This document shows, piece after piece, positions 29,798 through 38,277 of a stretch of DNA of 64,000 bases; within the stretch, counting starts at the first letter, position 1; each line of letters opens with the position of its first letter. Below the pieces are notes generated by a model that ran no database searches, had not been told where the DNA came from, and saw only the letters and a program-made list of their open reading frames with translations. The stretch is from Pseudomonas japonica. Its GTDB lineage: Bacteria > Pseudomonadota > Gammaproteobacteria > Pseudomonadales > Pseudomonadaceae. The stretch spans positions 62,001 through 126,000 of the forward strand of contig NZ_FZOL01000015.1 in the NCBI RefSeq assembly GCF_900188455.1, in the 5' to 3' direction. Both the position numbers and the translations under genes were made by a program.

Positions 29798-31783
29798 ATG
29801 ACCGACACGCCCGCCCCCCGCCACGCCCAGATCGACTGGGACGAACTGGGCCGCCCACATTCGCGGCAGTACGACGACATCTATTTCTCCAAGGACCAGA
29901 GCCTGGCGGAAACCACCCACGTGTTCATCGAGCAGAACGATCTGCGCCAGCGTTTCAGCGCGCTGGCCGCGGGCGAATGCCTGGTGATCGGCGAAACCGG
30001 GTTCGGTACCGGGCTGAATTTTCTCTGCGCCTGGCAGTTGTTCGAGCACTGCGCCGCGCCGGGTGCGCGCCTGCATTTCATCAGCGCCGAGAAGTTTCCC
30101 CTGACCCGCGACGACCTGACCCGTGCCCTCGCCCTCTGGCCCGACCTGGCGCCGCAGGGCACGACCCTGCTGGAGCAGTACGTGGCGGTGCACCAGGGCT
30201 ATCAGCCGTTCCTCTTCGACAACGGCCGGGTCAGCCTGACGCTGATGATCGGCGACGCCCGCGAGCAGTTCGAAAAGCTCGATGGACACATCGATGCCTG
30301 GTTCCTCGACGGCTTCGCCCCGGCGAAGAACCCGGACATGTGGACCCCGGAACTGTTCGCCCAACTGGCCCGGCTGTCGCGCCCCGGGACCACCCTCGGC
30401 ACCTTCACCAGCACCGGCTGGGTGCGCCGCGCGCTGATCGCGGTGGGCTTCTCGATGAAGCGGATTCCGGGGATCGGCAAGAAATGGGAAATCCTTCGTG
30501 GCCTGTTCAACGCGGCGCCCGAACAACAGCCGCTGCCTGCCGTGGCGCCCTGGTATCGACGCCCTCCCCTGGCCAGCGGTCCGCGCCATGCCCTGGTGAT
30601 CGGCGCCGGTCTCGCCGGTTGCGCCAGCGCCGCCAGCCTGGCCGCCCGCGGCTGGCAGGTCAGCCTGCTGGAGCGCCATGCACAGGCGGCCAGCGAGGCC
30701 TCGGGCAACCCGCAGGGCGTGCTCTATCTCAAGCTGTCCGCCCACGGCACGCTGCTTTCGCAACTGATCGTCAGCGGCTTCGGCCATACCCGCCGTCTGC
30801 TCCAGCGCCTGCAACGGGGCAGCGACTGGGACGACTGTGGCGTGCTGCAACTGGCCTTCGACGCCAAGGAAGACCAGCGCCAGGCGCAACTGGCCGGGGC
30901 CTTCAGCGAGGAACTGGTGCAGCGCCTGGACCGCCAGCAGGCCGAGACAGTGGCCGGCGTGCCGCTGCCCAGCGGCGGCCTGTTCTATCCCGAGGGCGGC
31001 TGGGTCCACCCGCCGGCCCTGTGCCACTGGCAGGCGGGACAGGCCAATGTGCGCCTGCTCACTCATCACGACGTGCTGCAACTGCGCCGGGTCGACGGCC
31101 AATGGCAGGCCCTCGATGGCGAACGGATGCTGGCCGAAGCGCCGGTCGTGGTGCTCGCCGGCGCTGCGGACATTCGCCGCTTCGAAGGTTGCGCCGGGCT
31201 GCCGCTCAAGCGCATTCGCGGGCAGATCACCCGCTTGCCGGTGACGACAGCGAGCCAGGCGCTGCATACCGTGGTCTGTGCCGATGGCTATGTGGCGCCA
31301 CCGCGGCATGGCGAACATACCCTCGGGGCCAGCTTCGACTTCCACGCGACCGATCTGACGCCGACGGCGGAGGAGCATCGCAGCAACCTCGACCTGCTGC
31401 GGGAGATTTCCACCGATCTGGCCGAGCGCCTGGACATCGATCATCTGGACCCGCGGCACCTGCAGGGGCGCGCGGCGTTTCGCTGTACCAGCCCGGATTA
31501 CCTGCCGCTGGTGGGGCCGGTGGCGGATGCGGCGCGGTTCGCCGAGGTCTATGCCGCGTTGGCGAAGAATGCGCGGCAGGTTCCCGACGAGGCCTGCCCG
31601 TGGCTAGAAGGGCTGTACGTCAACAGCGGGCATGGCTCGCGCGGGCTGATCACCGCACCGCTGTGCGGCGAGCTGGTGGCGGCCTGGATCAACGGCGATG
31701 CCCTGCCGGTGCCGCGGGAGATCGCCGAGGCCTGCCATCCGAACCGCTTCATGTTGCGCGAGCTCAAGCGCGGCAAGGCTTGA
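29798..31783 (+). CDS. mnmC: Bifunctional tRNA 5-methylaminomethyl-2-thiouridine enzyme MnmC
   Basis: A 661-residue enzyme finishing mnm5s2U34 in tRNA. The N-terminal methyltransferase (MnmC2 activity) has the SAM motif GETGFGTGLNFL and the DGFAPAKNPDMW signature. The C-terminal FAD oxidoreductase (MnmC1 activity) begins near residue 265 with GAGLAGCASAASLAARGW and has GLYVNSGHGSRGL near the end. The ATG at 29798 (MTDTPAPRHAQIDWDE) is preferred over an earlier in-frame ATG because it matches the family start. Confidence 0.95.
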   Translation: MTDTPAPRHAQIDWDELGRPHSRQYDDIYFSKDQSLAETTHVFIEQNDLRQRFSALAAGECLVIGETGFGTGLNFLCAWQLFEHCAAPGARLHFISAEKFPLTRDDLTRALALWPDLAPQGTTLLEQYVAVHQGYQPFLFDNGRVSLTLMIGDAREQFEKLDGHIDAWFLDGFAPAKNPDMWTPELFAQLARLSRPGTTLGTFTSTGWVRRALIAVGFSMKRIPGIGKKWEILRGLFNAAPEQQPLPAVAPWYRRPPLASGPRHALVIGAGLAGCASAASLAARGWQVSLLERHAQAASEASGNPQGVLYLKLSAHGTLLSQLIVSGFGHTRRLLQRLQRGSDWDDCGVLQLAFDAKEDQRQAQLAGAFSEELVQRLDRQQAETVAGVPLPSGGLFYPEGGWVHPPALCHWQAGQANVRLLTHHDVLQLRRVDGQWQALDGERMLAEAPVVVLAGAADIRRFEGCAGLPLKRIRGQITRLPVTTASQALHTVVCADGYVAPPRHGEHTLGASFDFHATDLTPTAEEHRSNLDLLREISTDLAERLDIDHLDPRHLQGRAAFRCTSPDYLPLVGPVADAARFAEVYAALAKNARQVPDEACPWLEGLYVNSGHGSRGLITAPLCGELVAAWINGDALPVPREIAEACHPNRFMLRELKRGKA

Positions 31784-31790
31784 AGACCCA

Positions 31791-31877
31791 TCGCGGGCAA
31801 TCGGAACGCCGCCCGGCCCGCTCCCACAATGTCCGCGGCGACACCGAACCTTGTGGGGCTGGCTTGCCAGCAATGAG
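31791..31877. repeat. Degenerate REP-like sequence
   Basis: Segments resembling REP halves, TCGCGGGCAA with CCCGCTCCCACAA, then TTGTGGGGCTGGCTTGCCAGCAATGAG, flank a short spacer. The match is poorer than in the other REP pairs of this window. It directly abuts the left arm of the 151-bp inverted repeat. Confidence 0.5.
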
Positions 31878-32302
31878 CATGGGTATCTACACATTTTTGA
31901 CGGCTTGGCGGGGAACCGTATCAAGGCCGCCAAGTGCTCGTCGTGACGGGTGCAGTGCTCTTGAGATCGAGCGCCGCCCGCGCGGCGCATCGCGAGCTCG
32001 CTCGCTCCTACATTTTTTGCAACGTGCCATGGCCTGTGAGAGCGGTGTTGCCAGCCTTTGGTGCCTGGCGATTTATCGCGGGGAGGCTGTTGGGATCGAC
32101 GAGGTACCGCGTCGTACCACCAAGGCGGACAACCATGGCCTGTCAGGCATAGGCACGTTGCAAAAAATGTAGGAGCGAGCGAGCTCGCGATGCGCCGCGC
32201 GGGCGGCGCTCGATCTCACAGGCACTGTAGGGCTCAAGACAGGCACCTGGCGGTCTTCATGCGGTTTCCCGCCAGGCCGTCAAAGATGTGTAGATACCCA
32301 TG
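31878..32302. repeat. Head-to-head pair of a 151-bp repeat (long inverted repeat)
   Basis: Left arm 31878-32028 and right arm 32152-32302 are reverse complements over about 151 bp. The inner 67 bp of each arm (31962-32028 and 32152-32218) are identical; the outer parts match at roughly 80-85%. The 123-bp spacer is bounded by direct copies of CCATGGCCTGT (32027-32037 and 32133-32143). Each arm contains GAGCTCGCTCGCTCCTAC, a REP-like core. I see no transposase. An open frame through the left arm (starting MGIYTFLTAW) is repeat-derived and not called as a gene. Confidence 0.85.
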
Positions 32303-32384
32303 CAGCAATGAGGCCCAGGCAGCCATTGAGCAGTTATTCCATATCGATCTAAAACTCACAGGATCCCCACCGGTCAGTTCCTGA

Positions 32385-32403
32385 GTGCCCGTTGTTCGGG
32401 CAC
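32385..32403 (+). promoter_or_regulatory. Leader hairpin before the NAGGN operon
   Basis: GTGCCCG-TTGTT-CGGGCAC forms a perfect 7-bp stem (32385-32391 with 32397-32403) 30 bases before the first start codon of the operon. Only three T residues follow, so it is more likely a leader structure or weak terminator of upstream readthrough than a full terminator. Its role is unknown. Confidence 0.4.
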
Positions 32404-32433
32404 TTTCCCCAACGGCAAAACCGGTAAGGACTT

Positions 32434-34221
32434 ATGTGCGGATTAGCTGGAGAGTTTCGTTTCACCCCCGTCGCCACCCCATCGCGCCCGGCGGACCTCG
32501 CCGCGGTCGAGCGGATCACCCATCACCTGGCCCCTCGCGGCCCCGACGCCTGGGGCTTCCATAGCCAAGGCCCGATTGCCCTGGGCCACCGGCGCCTGAA
32601 GATCATGGACCTATCCGACGCCTCGGCGCAGCCCATGGTCGACAACCAGCTGGGCCTGGCCCTGGCCTTCAACGGCGCGATCTACAACTACCCCGAACTG
32701 CGCCGCGAACTGGAAGAGCTGGGCTACACCTTCCATTCCAGAGGCGATACCGAAGTCCTGCTCAAGGGCTATCACGCCTGGGGCGAGCAACTGCTGCCGC
32801 GCCTGAACGGCATGTTCGCCCTGGCCATCTGGGAGCGAGACAAACAGCAATTGTTCCTGGCCCGCGACCGTCTCGGCGTCAAGCCGCTGTACCTGTCGCG
32901 CAGCGGCGAGCGCCTGCGCTTCGCCTCGACCCTCCCCGCCCTGCTCAAAGGCGGCGATATCGACCCGCTGCTCGACCCGGTGGCGCTCAACCACTACCTG
33001 AACTTCCACGCCGTGGTCCCCGCGCCACGCACCCTGCTGGCGAATGTCGAGAAGCTGCCGGCGGCCACCTGGATGCGCATCGACGCCCAGGGCCGCGCCG
33101 AACAGCAGCAGTGGTGGAGCCTGCACTACGGACCACGCACCGATGAGCAGGACCTGACCCTCGAAGACTGGCGCGACCGCGTGCTGGACAGCACGCGCCA
33201 GGCCGTGGCGATCCGCCAGCGCGCGGCCGTGGACGTCGGCGTGCTGCTCTCCGGCGGCGTCGACTCCAGCCTGCTGGTCGGCCTGTTGCGCGAGGTCGGC
33301 GTGGAAGACCTGTCGACCTTCTCCATCGGCTTCGAGGATGCCGGCGGCGAACGCGGCGACGAGTTCCAGTATTCCGACCTGATCGCCCGTCACTACGGCA
33401 CCCGCCATCACCAGTTGCGCATCGACGAACGGGAGATCATCACCCAGTTGCCCGCGGCCTTCCGCGCCATGAGCGAGCCGATGGTCAGCCACGACTGCAT
33501 CGCCTTCTACCTGCTCTCGCGGGAAGTGGCTAGGCACTGCAAGGTGGTGCAGAGCGGCCAGGGCGCCGACGAGCTGTTCGCCGGCTACCACTGGTACCCG
33601 CAGGTGGACGGCGCCGCCGATCCGCTGGCGGCCTACCGCGCGGCGTTCTTCGACCGCAGTCACGCCGAATACCGCGACACCGTGCAGTTGCCCTGGCTGC
33701 TGGAGCGGGACGCCGCCGGCGACTTCGTTCGCCAGCACTTCGCCCAGCCCGGTGCCCGCGACGCGGTGGACAAGGCCCTGCGCCTGGACAGCACGGTGAT
33801 GCTGGTGGACGACCCGGTGAAGCGGGTCGACAACATGACCATGGCCTGGGGCCTGGAAGCACGCACGCCGTTTCTCGACTACCGCCTGGTGGAGCTGTCG
33901 GCGCGCATCCCGGCACGCTTCAAACTCCCCGACGGCGGCAAGCAGGTGCTCAAGGAAGCCGCGCGGCTGGTCATTCCCGGCGAGGTGATCGACCGCAGGA
34001 AAGGCTACTTCCCGGTGCCCGGCCTCAAGCATCTGCAAGGCGCGACCCTGGACTGGGTACGCGAGCTGCTGCTGGACCCGAGCCAGGATCGCGGGCTGTT
34101 CAACCCGGCGATGCTCGACCGCCTGCTGAGCGACCCGCACGGTCAGCTCACCCCGCTGCGCGGTTCGAAGCTCTGGCAACTGGCAGCCCTCAACCTGTGG
34201 CTCAGCGAACAAGGAATCTGA
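32434..34221 (+). CDS. asnO: N-acetylglutaminylglutamine amidotransferase (NAGGN synthesis)
   Basis: A 595-residue asparagine-synthetase-like enzyme. The N-terminal class II glutaminase starts MCGLAGEF, with Cys2 as nucleophile; the synthetase domain carries the pyrophosphate loop SGGVDSSLL near residue 273. In P. aeruginosa and Sinorhizobium the homologue amidates N-acetylglutaminylglutamine to the osmoprotectant NAGGN (established knowledge). AAGGA precedes the ATG. It is the first gene of a three-gene operon with ngg (3-bp gap) and the M42 peptidase, probably induced by osmotic stress. Confidence 0.93.
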   Translation: MCGLAGEFRFTPVATPSRPADLAAVERITHHLAPRGPDAWGFHSQGPIALGHRRLKIMDLSDASAQPMVDNQLGLALAFNGAIYNYPELRRELEELGYTFHSRGDTEVLLKGYHAWGEQLLPRLNGMFALAIWERDKQQLFLARDRLGVKPLYLSRSGERLRFASTLPALLKGGDIDPLLDPVALNHYLNFHAVVPAPRTLLANVEKLPAATWMRIDAQGRAEQQQWWSLHYGPRTDEQDLTLEDWRDRVLDSTRQAVAIRQRAAVDVGVLLSGGVDSSLLVGLLREVGVEDLSTFSIGFEDAGGERGDEFQYSDLIARHYGTRHHQLRIDEREIITQLPAAFRAMSEPMVSHDCIAFYLLSREVARHCKVVQSGQGADELFAGYHWYPQVDGAADPLAAYRAAFFDRSHAEYRDTVQLPWLLERDAAGDFVRQHFAQPGARDAVDKALRLDSTVMLVDDPVKRVDNMTMAWGLEARTPFLDYRLVELSARIPARFKLPDGGKQVLKEAARLVIPGEVIDRRKGYFPVPGLKHLQGATLDWVRELLLDPSQDRGLFNPAMLDRLLSDPHGQLTPLRGSKLWQLAALNLWLSEQGI

Positions 34222-34224
34222 CCG

Positions 34225-35970
34225 ATGAAAGCCCACGCAACCGCTTATGGCCAGCGCCTGCTGCGCGGCCAGGTGCCGTCCTACGAACGCCTGCGGGCGC
34301 GCCTGGCCGGGGACGGCAACGAGCCCAGCGACCAGCCGCGCGCCCTGCACTGCGGCTGGGGCCGGCTGCTGATCGGTCACACCTGGCCGGAGCCCGCGCA
34401 ACTGGCCGCCGCGCTGCTGGAGGAACGTCCCGGCGAGCGGGACATCGCCCTCTATGTCGCGGCGCCGCAGCAGGTGCTGGCCCATGCGCCGCAGCAACTA
34501 TTCCTCGACCCCTCCGACACCCTGCGCCTGTGGTTCAGCGACTACCGCCCGGCCAGCCGGGTGTTTCGCGGTTTTCGCATCCGCCGCGCGCAGAGCGACG
34601 AGGACTGGCAGGCGATCAATAACCTGTACCAGGGCCGCGGCATGCTCCCGGTCAACACCACCCTGCTCACCCCGCGCCATCTGGGCGGACCGGTGTACTG
34701 GCTGGCCGAGGACGAGACCAGCGGTGCGGTGATCGGCAGCGTCATGGGCCTCAATCACCTCAAGGCCTTCGACGACCCGGAACTGGGCAGCAGCCTCTGG
34801 TGCCTGGCCGTGGACCCGAATACCACGCGGCCGGGCGTCGGCGAGGTGCTGGTACGGCACTTGATCGAGCACTTCATGAGTCGCGGGCTCAGCCACCTCG
34901 ATCTCTCGGTGCTGCATGACAACCGCCAGGCCAAGCGTCTCTACGCCAAGCTGGGCTTTCGCAACCTGCCGACCTTCGCGGTCAAGCGCAAGAACGGCAT
35001 CAACCAGCCGCTGTTCCTCGGCCCGGGTCCGGAGGCCGGGCTCAATCCCTATGCGCGGATCATCGTCGAGGAAGCCTACCGTCGCGGCATCGACGTCCAG
35101 GTGGACGACGCCGACGCCGGGCTGTTCACCCTCAGCCATGGCGGGCGGCGGGTACGCTGCCGCGAGTCGCTGAGCGACCTGACCACGGCGGTGAGCATGA
35201 CCCTGTGCCAGGACAAGCAACTGACCCACCGCACCCTCGCCGCCGCCGGCCTGAAACTGCCAGCGCAGCGACTGGCCGGCGATGCCGACGCCAACCTGGC
35301 GTTCCTCCAGGAACATGGCGCGCTGGTGGTCAAGCCGGTGGATGGCGAACAGGGCAACGGGGTAGCGGTCAACCTCACCAGCCTCGACGAACTCGACGCG
35401 GCCATCGAAACGGCGCGCCGCTTCGACAGCCGGGTCCTGCTGGAGAGCTTCCACGAAGGCCTCGACCTGCGCATCGTGGTGATCGGCTTCGAAGTCGTCG
35501 CCGCGGCGATCCGCCATCCGGCACAGGTGATCGGTGACGGCCTGCACAGCATCGACCAGTTGATCGAGGCGCAAAGTCGCCGGCGCCAGGCCGCCAGTGG
35601 CGGAGAGAGTCGCATCCCGCGGGACGAGGAAACCCTGCGCACGCTGCGCGCCGCCGGTTTCGACTACGCCAGCGTGCTGCCGACCGGGCAGCGCCTGGCC
35701 GTGCGCCGCACCGCCAACCTGCACACCGGCGGCTGCCTGGAAGACGTCACCGCGCGCCTGCACCCGGCGCTGGCCGAGGCCGCGGTGCAGGCAGCCCGCG
35801 CCCTGGATATCCCGGTGGTCGGCCTGGACCTGATGGTTCGCGCCGCCGAGCAGCCGGAGTACGTGTTCATCGAAGCCAATGAACGGGTCGGCCTGGCCAA
35901 CCACGAGCCGCAACCCGTCGCCGAACGCTTCGTCGACCTGCTGTTCCCGCACAGCCAGCCGACGCAATGA
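34225..35970 (+). CDS. ngg: N-acetylglutaminylglutamine synthetase
   Basis: A 581-residue fusion of a GNAT acetyltransferase domain (about residues 110-260, with LAVDPNTTRPGVGEVLVRHL and LSVLHDNRQAKRLYAKLGF) and a C-terminal RimK/ATP-grasp ligase domain (VVKPVDGEQGNGVAVNL near 371, FIEANERVGLANH near the end). The two parts fit acetylation of glutamine and its ligation to a second glutamine, giving the dipeptide that the preceding enzyme amidates. The start follows the previous stop by 3 bp, which supports translational coupling. Confidence 0.93.
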   Translation: MKAHATAYGQRLLRGQVPSYERLRARLAGDGNEPSDQPRALHCGWGRLLIGHTWPEPAQLAAALLEERPGERDIALYVAAPQQVLAHAPQQLFLDPSDTLRLWFSDYRPASRVFRGFRIRRAQSDEDWQAINNLYQGRGMLPVNTTLLTPRHLGGPVYWLAEDETSGAVIGSVMGLNHLKAFDDPELGSSLWCLAVDPNTTRPGVGEVLVRHLIEHFMSRGLSHLDLSVLHDNRQAKRLYAKLGFRNLPTFAVKRKNGINQPLFLGPGPEAGLNPYARIIVEEAYRRGIDVQVDDADAGLFTLSHGGRRVRCRESLSDLTTAVSMTLCQDKQLTHRTLAAAGLKLPAQRLAGDADANLAFLQEHGALVVKPVDGEQGNGVAVNLTSLDELDAAIETARRFDSRVLLESFHEGLDLRIVVIGFEVVAAAIRHPAQVIGDGLHSIDQLIEAQSRRRQAASGGESRIPRDEETLRTLRAAGFDYASVLPTGQRLAVRRTANLHTGGCLEDVTARLHPALAEAAVQAARALDIPVVGLDLMVRAAEQPEYVFIEANERVGLANHEPQPVAERFVDLLFPHSQPTQ

Positions 35971-35984
35971 CTCAAGGAGTGCCT

Positions 35985-37169
35985 ATGTCCGCCCCACTAC
36001 CCGAACCGGACCTGAACTACCTGCAGAAAGTCCTTCTGGAAATGCTGGCGATCCCCAGCCCCACCGGGTTTACCGACACCATCGTGCGCTACGTCGCCGA
36101 ACGCCTGGAGGAGTTGGGGATTCCCTTCGAACTGACCCGCCGCGGCACCATTCGCGCCACCCTCAAGGGCCACAGGAACTCCCCCGACCGCGCCGTCTCA
36201 GCGCACCTCGACACCATCGGCGCCAGCGTGCGCGCGCTGCAGGACAACGGTCGTCTCGGCCTCGCCGCGGTGGGCTGCTGGTCGAGCCGCTTCGCCGAGG
36301 GCAGCCGGGTCAGCGTGTTCACCGACAGCGGCGTGCTGCGCGGCAGTGTGTTGCCGCTGATGGCCAGCGGTCATGCCTTCAACACCGCCATCGACCAGAT
36401 GCCGGTGAGCTGGGAGCACATCGAAGTGCGCCTGGACGCCTACTGCGCGACCCGCGCCGACTGCGAATCGCTGGGTATCAACATCGGTGACTTCGTCGCC
36501 TTCGATCCGCTGCCGGAATTCACCGAAAGCGGCCATATCAGCGCCCGCCACCTGGATGACAAGGCCGGGGTCGCGGCACTGCTGGCGGCGCTCAAGGCCA
36601 TCGTCGAGAGCGGCCAGCAACCGCAGATCGACTGCCATCCGCTGTTCACCATCACCGAGGAAACCGGCTCCGGTGCCGCGGGCGCCCTGCCCTGGGATGT
36701 CAGCGAATTCGTCGGTATCGATATCGCCCCGGTCGCGCCCGGACAGCAGTCCAGCGAACATGCGGTGAGCGTGGCGATGCAGGATTCGTCGGGGCCTTAT
36801 GACTACCATCTGTCGCGGCATCTGCTGCACCTGGCCAATCAACACCACCTGCCGGTACGTCGCGACCTGTTCCGCTATTACTTCAGCGACGCGCACTCGG
36901 CGATCACCGCTGGGCACGACATTCGTACCGCATTGCTGGCCTTCGGTTGCGATGCGACCCATGGCTACGAACGGACCCATATCGACAGCCTGGCGGCCTT
37001 GAGTCGTCTGCTTGGCGCCTATCTGTTGAGTCCGCCGGTGTTCGCCACCGATTCGCATCCGGCGGGGAGTTCGCTGGAGCGCTTCAGCCATCAGCTGGAG
37101 CATGACGCGCAGATGGAGAGCGACACCCGGGTGCCGACGGTGGATGAGGTGCTTGGGCAGAGGAATTAG
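35985..37169 (+). CDS. M42-family peptidase of the NAGGN osmoprotectant system
   Basis: A 394-residue metallopeptidase related to glutamyl aminopeptidases. Likely di-zinc ligands and catalytic residues are in SAHLDTIGA, LDDKAGVAALLAAL, TEETGSGAAGALP and DIAPVAPG. Members of this subfamily are found in NAGGN operons, where turnover of the osmolyte or its precursor is proposed but not proven as far as I know. The start at 35985 has AAGGAG seven bases upstream. It ends the operon, a few bases before a REP pair. Confidence 0.9.
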   Translation: MSAPLPEPDLNYLQKVLLEMLAIPSPTGFTDTIVRYVAERLEELGIPFELTRRGTIRATLKGHRNSPDRAVSAHLDTIGASVRALQDNGRLGLAAVGCWSSRFAEGSRVSVFTDSGVLRGSVLPLMASGHAFNTAIDQMPVSWEHIEVRLDAYCATRADCESLGINIGDFVAFDPLPEFTESGHISARHLDDKAGVAALLAALKAIVESGQQPQIDCHPLFTITEETGSGAAGALPWDVSEFVGIDIAPVAPGQQSSEHAVSVAMQDSSGPYDYHLSRHLLHLANQHHLPVRRDLFRYYFSDAHSAITAGHDIRTALLAFGCDATHGYERTHIDSLAALSRLLGAYLLSPPVFATDSHPAGSSLERFSHQLEHDAQMESDTRVPTVDEVLGQRN

Positions 37170-37177
37170 GTGGATTC

Positions 37178-37304
37178 GGGGCCTGCTGTGCAGGCCTTCG
37201 CGGTGGTTCGTCACACGACAAGCCCCGCTCCTACGTGACGCAAACCCCGTAGGAGCGTGGCTTGTCGTGTGACGAACCACCGCGAAGGGCCGCAGAGCGG
37301 CCCC
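37178..37304. repeat. Paired REP palindrome (type A)
   Basis: Opposed REP elements at about 37178-37235 and 37248-37304 with the core GTGGTTCGTCACACGACAAG. The outer stems differ (GGCCTGCTGTGCAGGCC against GGGCCGCAGAGCGGCCC), each self-complementary, which indicates compensatory change rather than simple copying. It sits directly after the NAGGN operon. Confidence 0.9.
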
Positions 37305-37349
37305 ATTTGGCGTAGCATATCGCCAGTTCATTCCCAGCAAGGCCCCACC

Positions 37350-37577
37350 ATGCTCATCCCCTACGACCAGCTCGAAGCCGAAACCCTCACCCGCCTGATC
37401 GAGGACTTCGTCACCCGCGACGGCACCGACAACGGCGACGACACCCCGCTGGAAACCCGGGTGCTGCGGGTGCGCCAGGCGTTGGCCAAAGGCCAGGCCT
37501 TCATTCTCTTCGACATGGACAGCCAGCAATGCCAGCTGCTGCCCAAACACGATGTACCGAAGGAACTGTTCGACTGA
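37350..37577 (+). CDS. YheU-family protein
   Basis: A 75-residue protein starting MLIPYDQLEAETLTRLIEDF, typical of the YheU/UPF0270 family of unknown function. The middle is acidic (RDGTDNGDDTPLETRV) and the end reads LLPKHDVPKELFD. The longer open frame upstream runs through the REP pair and is not coding. AGCAAGG precedes the ATG. Its stop codon directly abuts that of the convergent rsmI gene (TGATCA), so the two transcripts must overlap. Confidence 0.9.
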   Translation: MLIPYDQLEAETLTRLIEDFVTRDGTDNGDDTPLETRVLRVRQALAKGQAFILFDMDSQQCQLLPKHDVPKELFD

Positions 37578-37763
37578 TCAGCCGGCCTTCTGCTTGCCCA
37601 GCTCCTCCACCAGCCGCTGGTAGATCTCCGCGCGATGGATTTCCACGTTGCGCGGTGCGCTGATGCCGAAGCGCACGGTGCCACCGTCCACGGCGATGAC
37701 CTTGAGCTTGATGTCGTTGCCGATGTTGATGACCTCGCCAATCTCGCGTCCTATGACCAACAT
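37578..37763 (-). CDS. rsmI: CsrA-family RNA-binding regulator RsmI
   Basis: A 61-residue homodimeric translational regulator. It aligns along its length with CsrA: MLVIGREIGEVINIG at the N-terminus and GTVRFGISAPRNVEIHRAEIYQRL carrying the RNA-binding basic region near residue 44. It differs from classic RsmA (which begins MLILTRRVGE) and has a longer tail (VEELGKQKAG). P. putida has RsmA, RsmE and RsmI, with rsmI in this neighbourhood (established knowledge). The ribosome binding site contains two overlapping GGA motifs, a plausible autoregulatory target. Confidence 0.9.
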   Translation of the reverse strand: MLVIGREIGEVINIGNDIKLKVIAVDGGTVRFGISAPRNVEIHRAEIYQRLVEELGKQKAG

Positions 37764-37781
37764 TCCCGAATCCTCCATTTC
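37764..37781 (-). promoter_or_regulatory. rsmI ribosome binding site with GGA motifs
   Basis: On the minus strand the sequence before the rsmI ATG reads ATGGAGGATTCGGGA. The Shine-Dalgarno GGAGGA is seven bases from the start codon. CsrA/Rsm proteins bind ANGGA motifs, often over the Shine-Dalgarno; ATGGA and AGGA here fit that, so self-regulation or control by RsmA/RsmE is possible. This is inference from motif only. Confidence 0.45.
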
Positions 37782-37892
37782 AAGATGAATTCGGAGACTG
37801 GTCTTCGGTGTAGTCCGCTTCAATACTCTGACTGGCTAAAAGAGTTGACCTACAACAGTAACGGAATATGCCTACCGAAAAGTCCTACAAAT

Positions 37893-38228
37893 TCAGCTCG
37901 CGCTGTGTAACCGCGGGCCCAGCAGGATGACCGTCGCCCCTGCCACGCACAGCGCCGCGCCGAGCCAGTCGCTGCTCAGCGGCCGGCCTTTCTCGACGAA
38001 CGCCAGCCACAGCAGCGAGGTGACGATGTAGATCCCGCCGTAGGCGGCATAGGCCCGTCCGGCGTAAGCCGCCTCGACACGGGTCAGGAGCAGGGCGAAC
38101 AGGGTCAGGCTGAGCAGCGCCGGGGCGATCCACCAGGCGCTCTTGTCCAGGCGCAACCACAGGTAGAAGGCGTAGCAGCCGGCGATTTCGAAGACCGCGG
38201 CGAGGAAGAACAGCAGGTAATTGGTCAC
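37893..38228 (-). CDS. YnfA/UPF0060 family small membrane protein
   Basis: A 111-residue protein with four hydrophobic helices, starting at a GTG (VTNYLLFFLAAVFEIAGCYAFYLWLRL) with GGGGA upstream. The segments AGRAYAAYGGIYIVTSLLWL and GRPLSSDWLGAALCVAGATVILLGP match the UPF0060 family, which is related to small multidrug resistance transporters; its function is not firmly established. The upstream extension in the same frame lies partly in the SDR gene and is not used. Confidence 0.88.
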   Translation of the reverse strand: MTNYLLFFLAAVFEIAGCYAFYLWLRLDKSAWWIAPALLSLTLFALLLTRVEAAYAGRAYAAYGGIYIVTSLLWLAFVEKGRPLSSDWLGAALCVAGATVILLGPRLHSAS

Positions 38229-38277
38229 AGGTATCCCCGGTGCTGGCAAAAGCGCCAAGGATACCTGATGGATAGAC

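Noticed and set aside
31866..32030. Possible small protein MGIYTFLTAW... in the left repeat arm
   Set aside because: The reading frame follows the repeat arm and is not kept open in the right arm; no ribosome binding site stands out.
29977..32172. 731-residue frame overlapping mnmC and the inverted repeat
   Set aside because: It is an alternative frame of mnmC, Arg/Ala/Pro-rich, and runs on into the repeat; mnmC itself is clearly coding.
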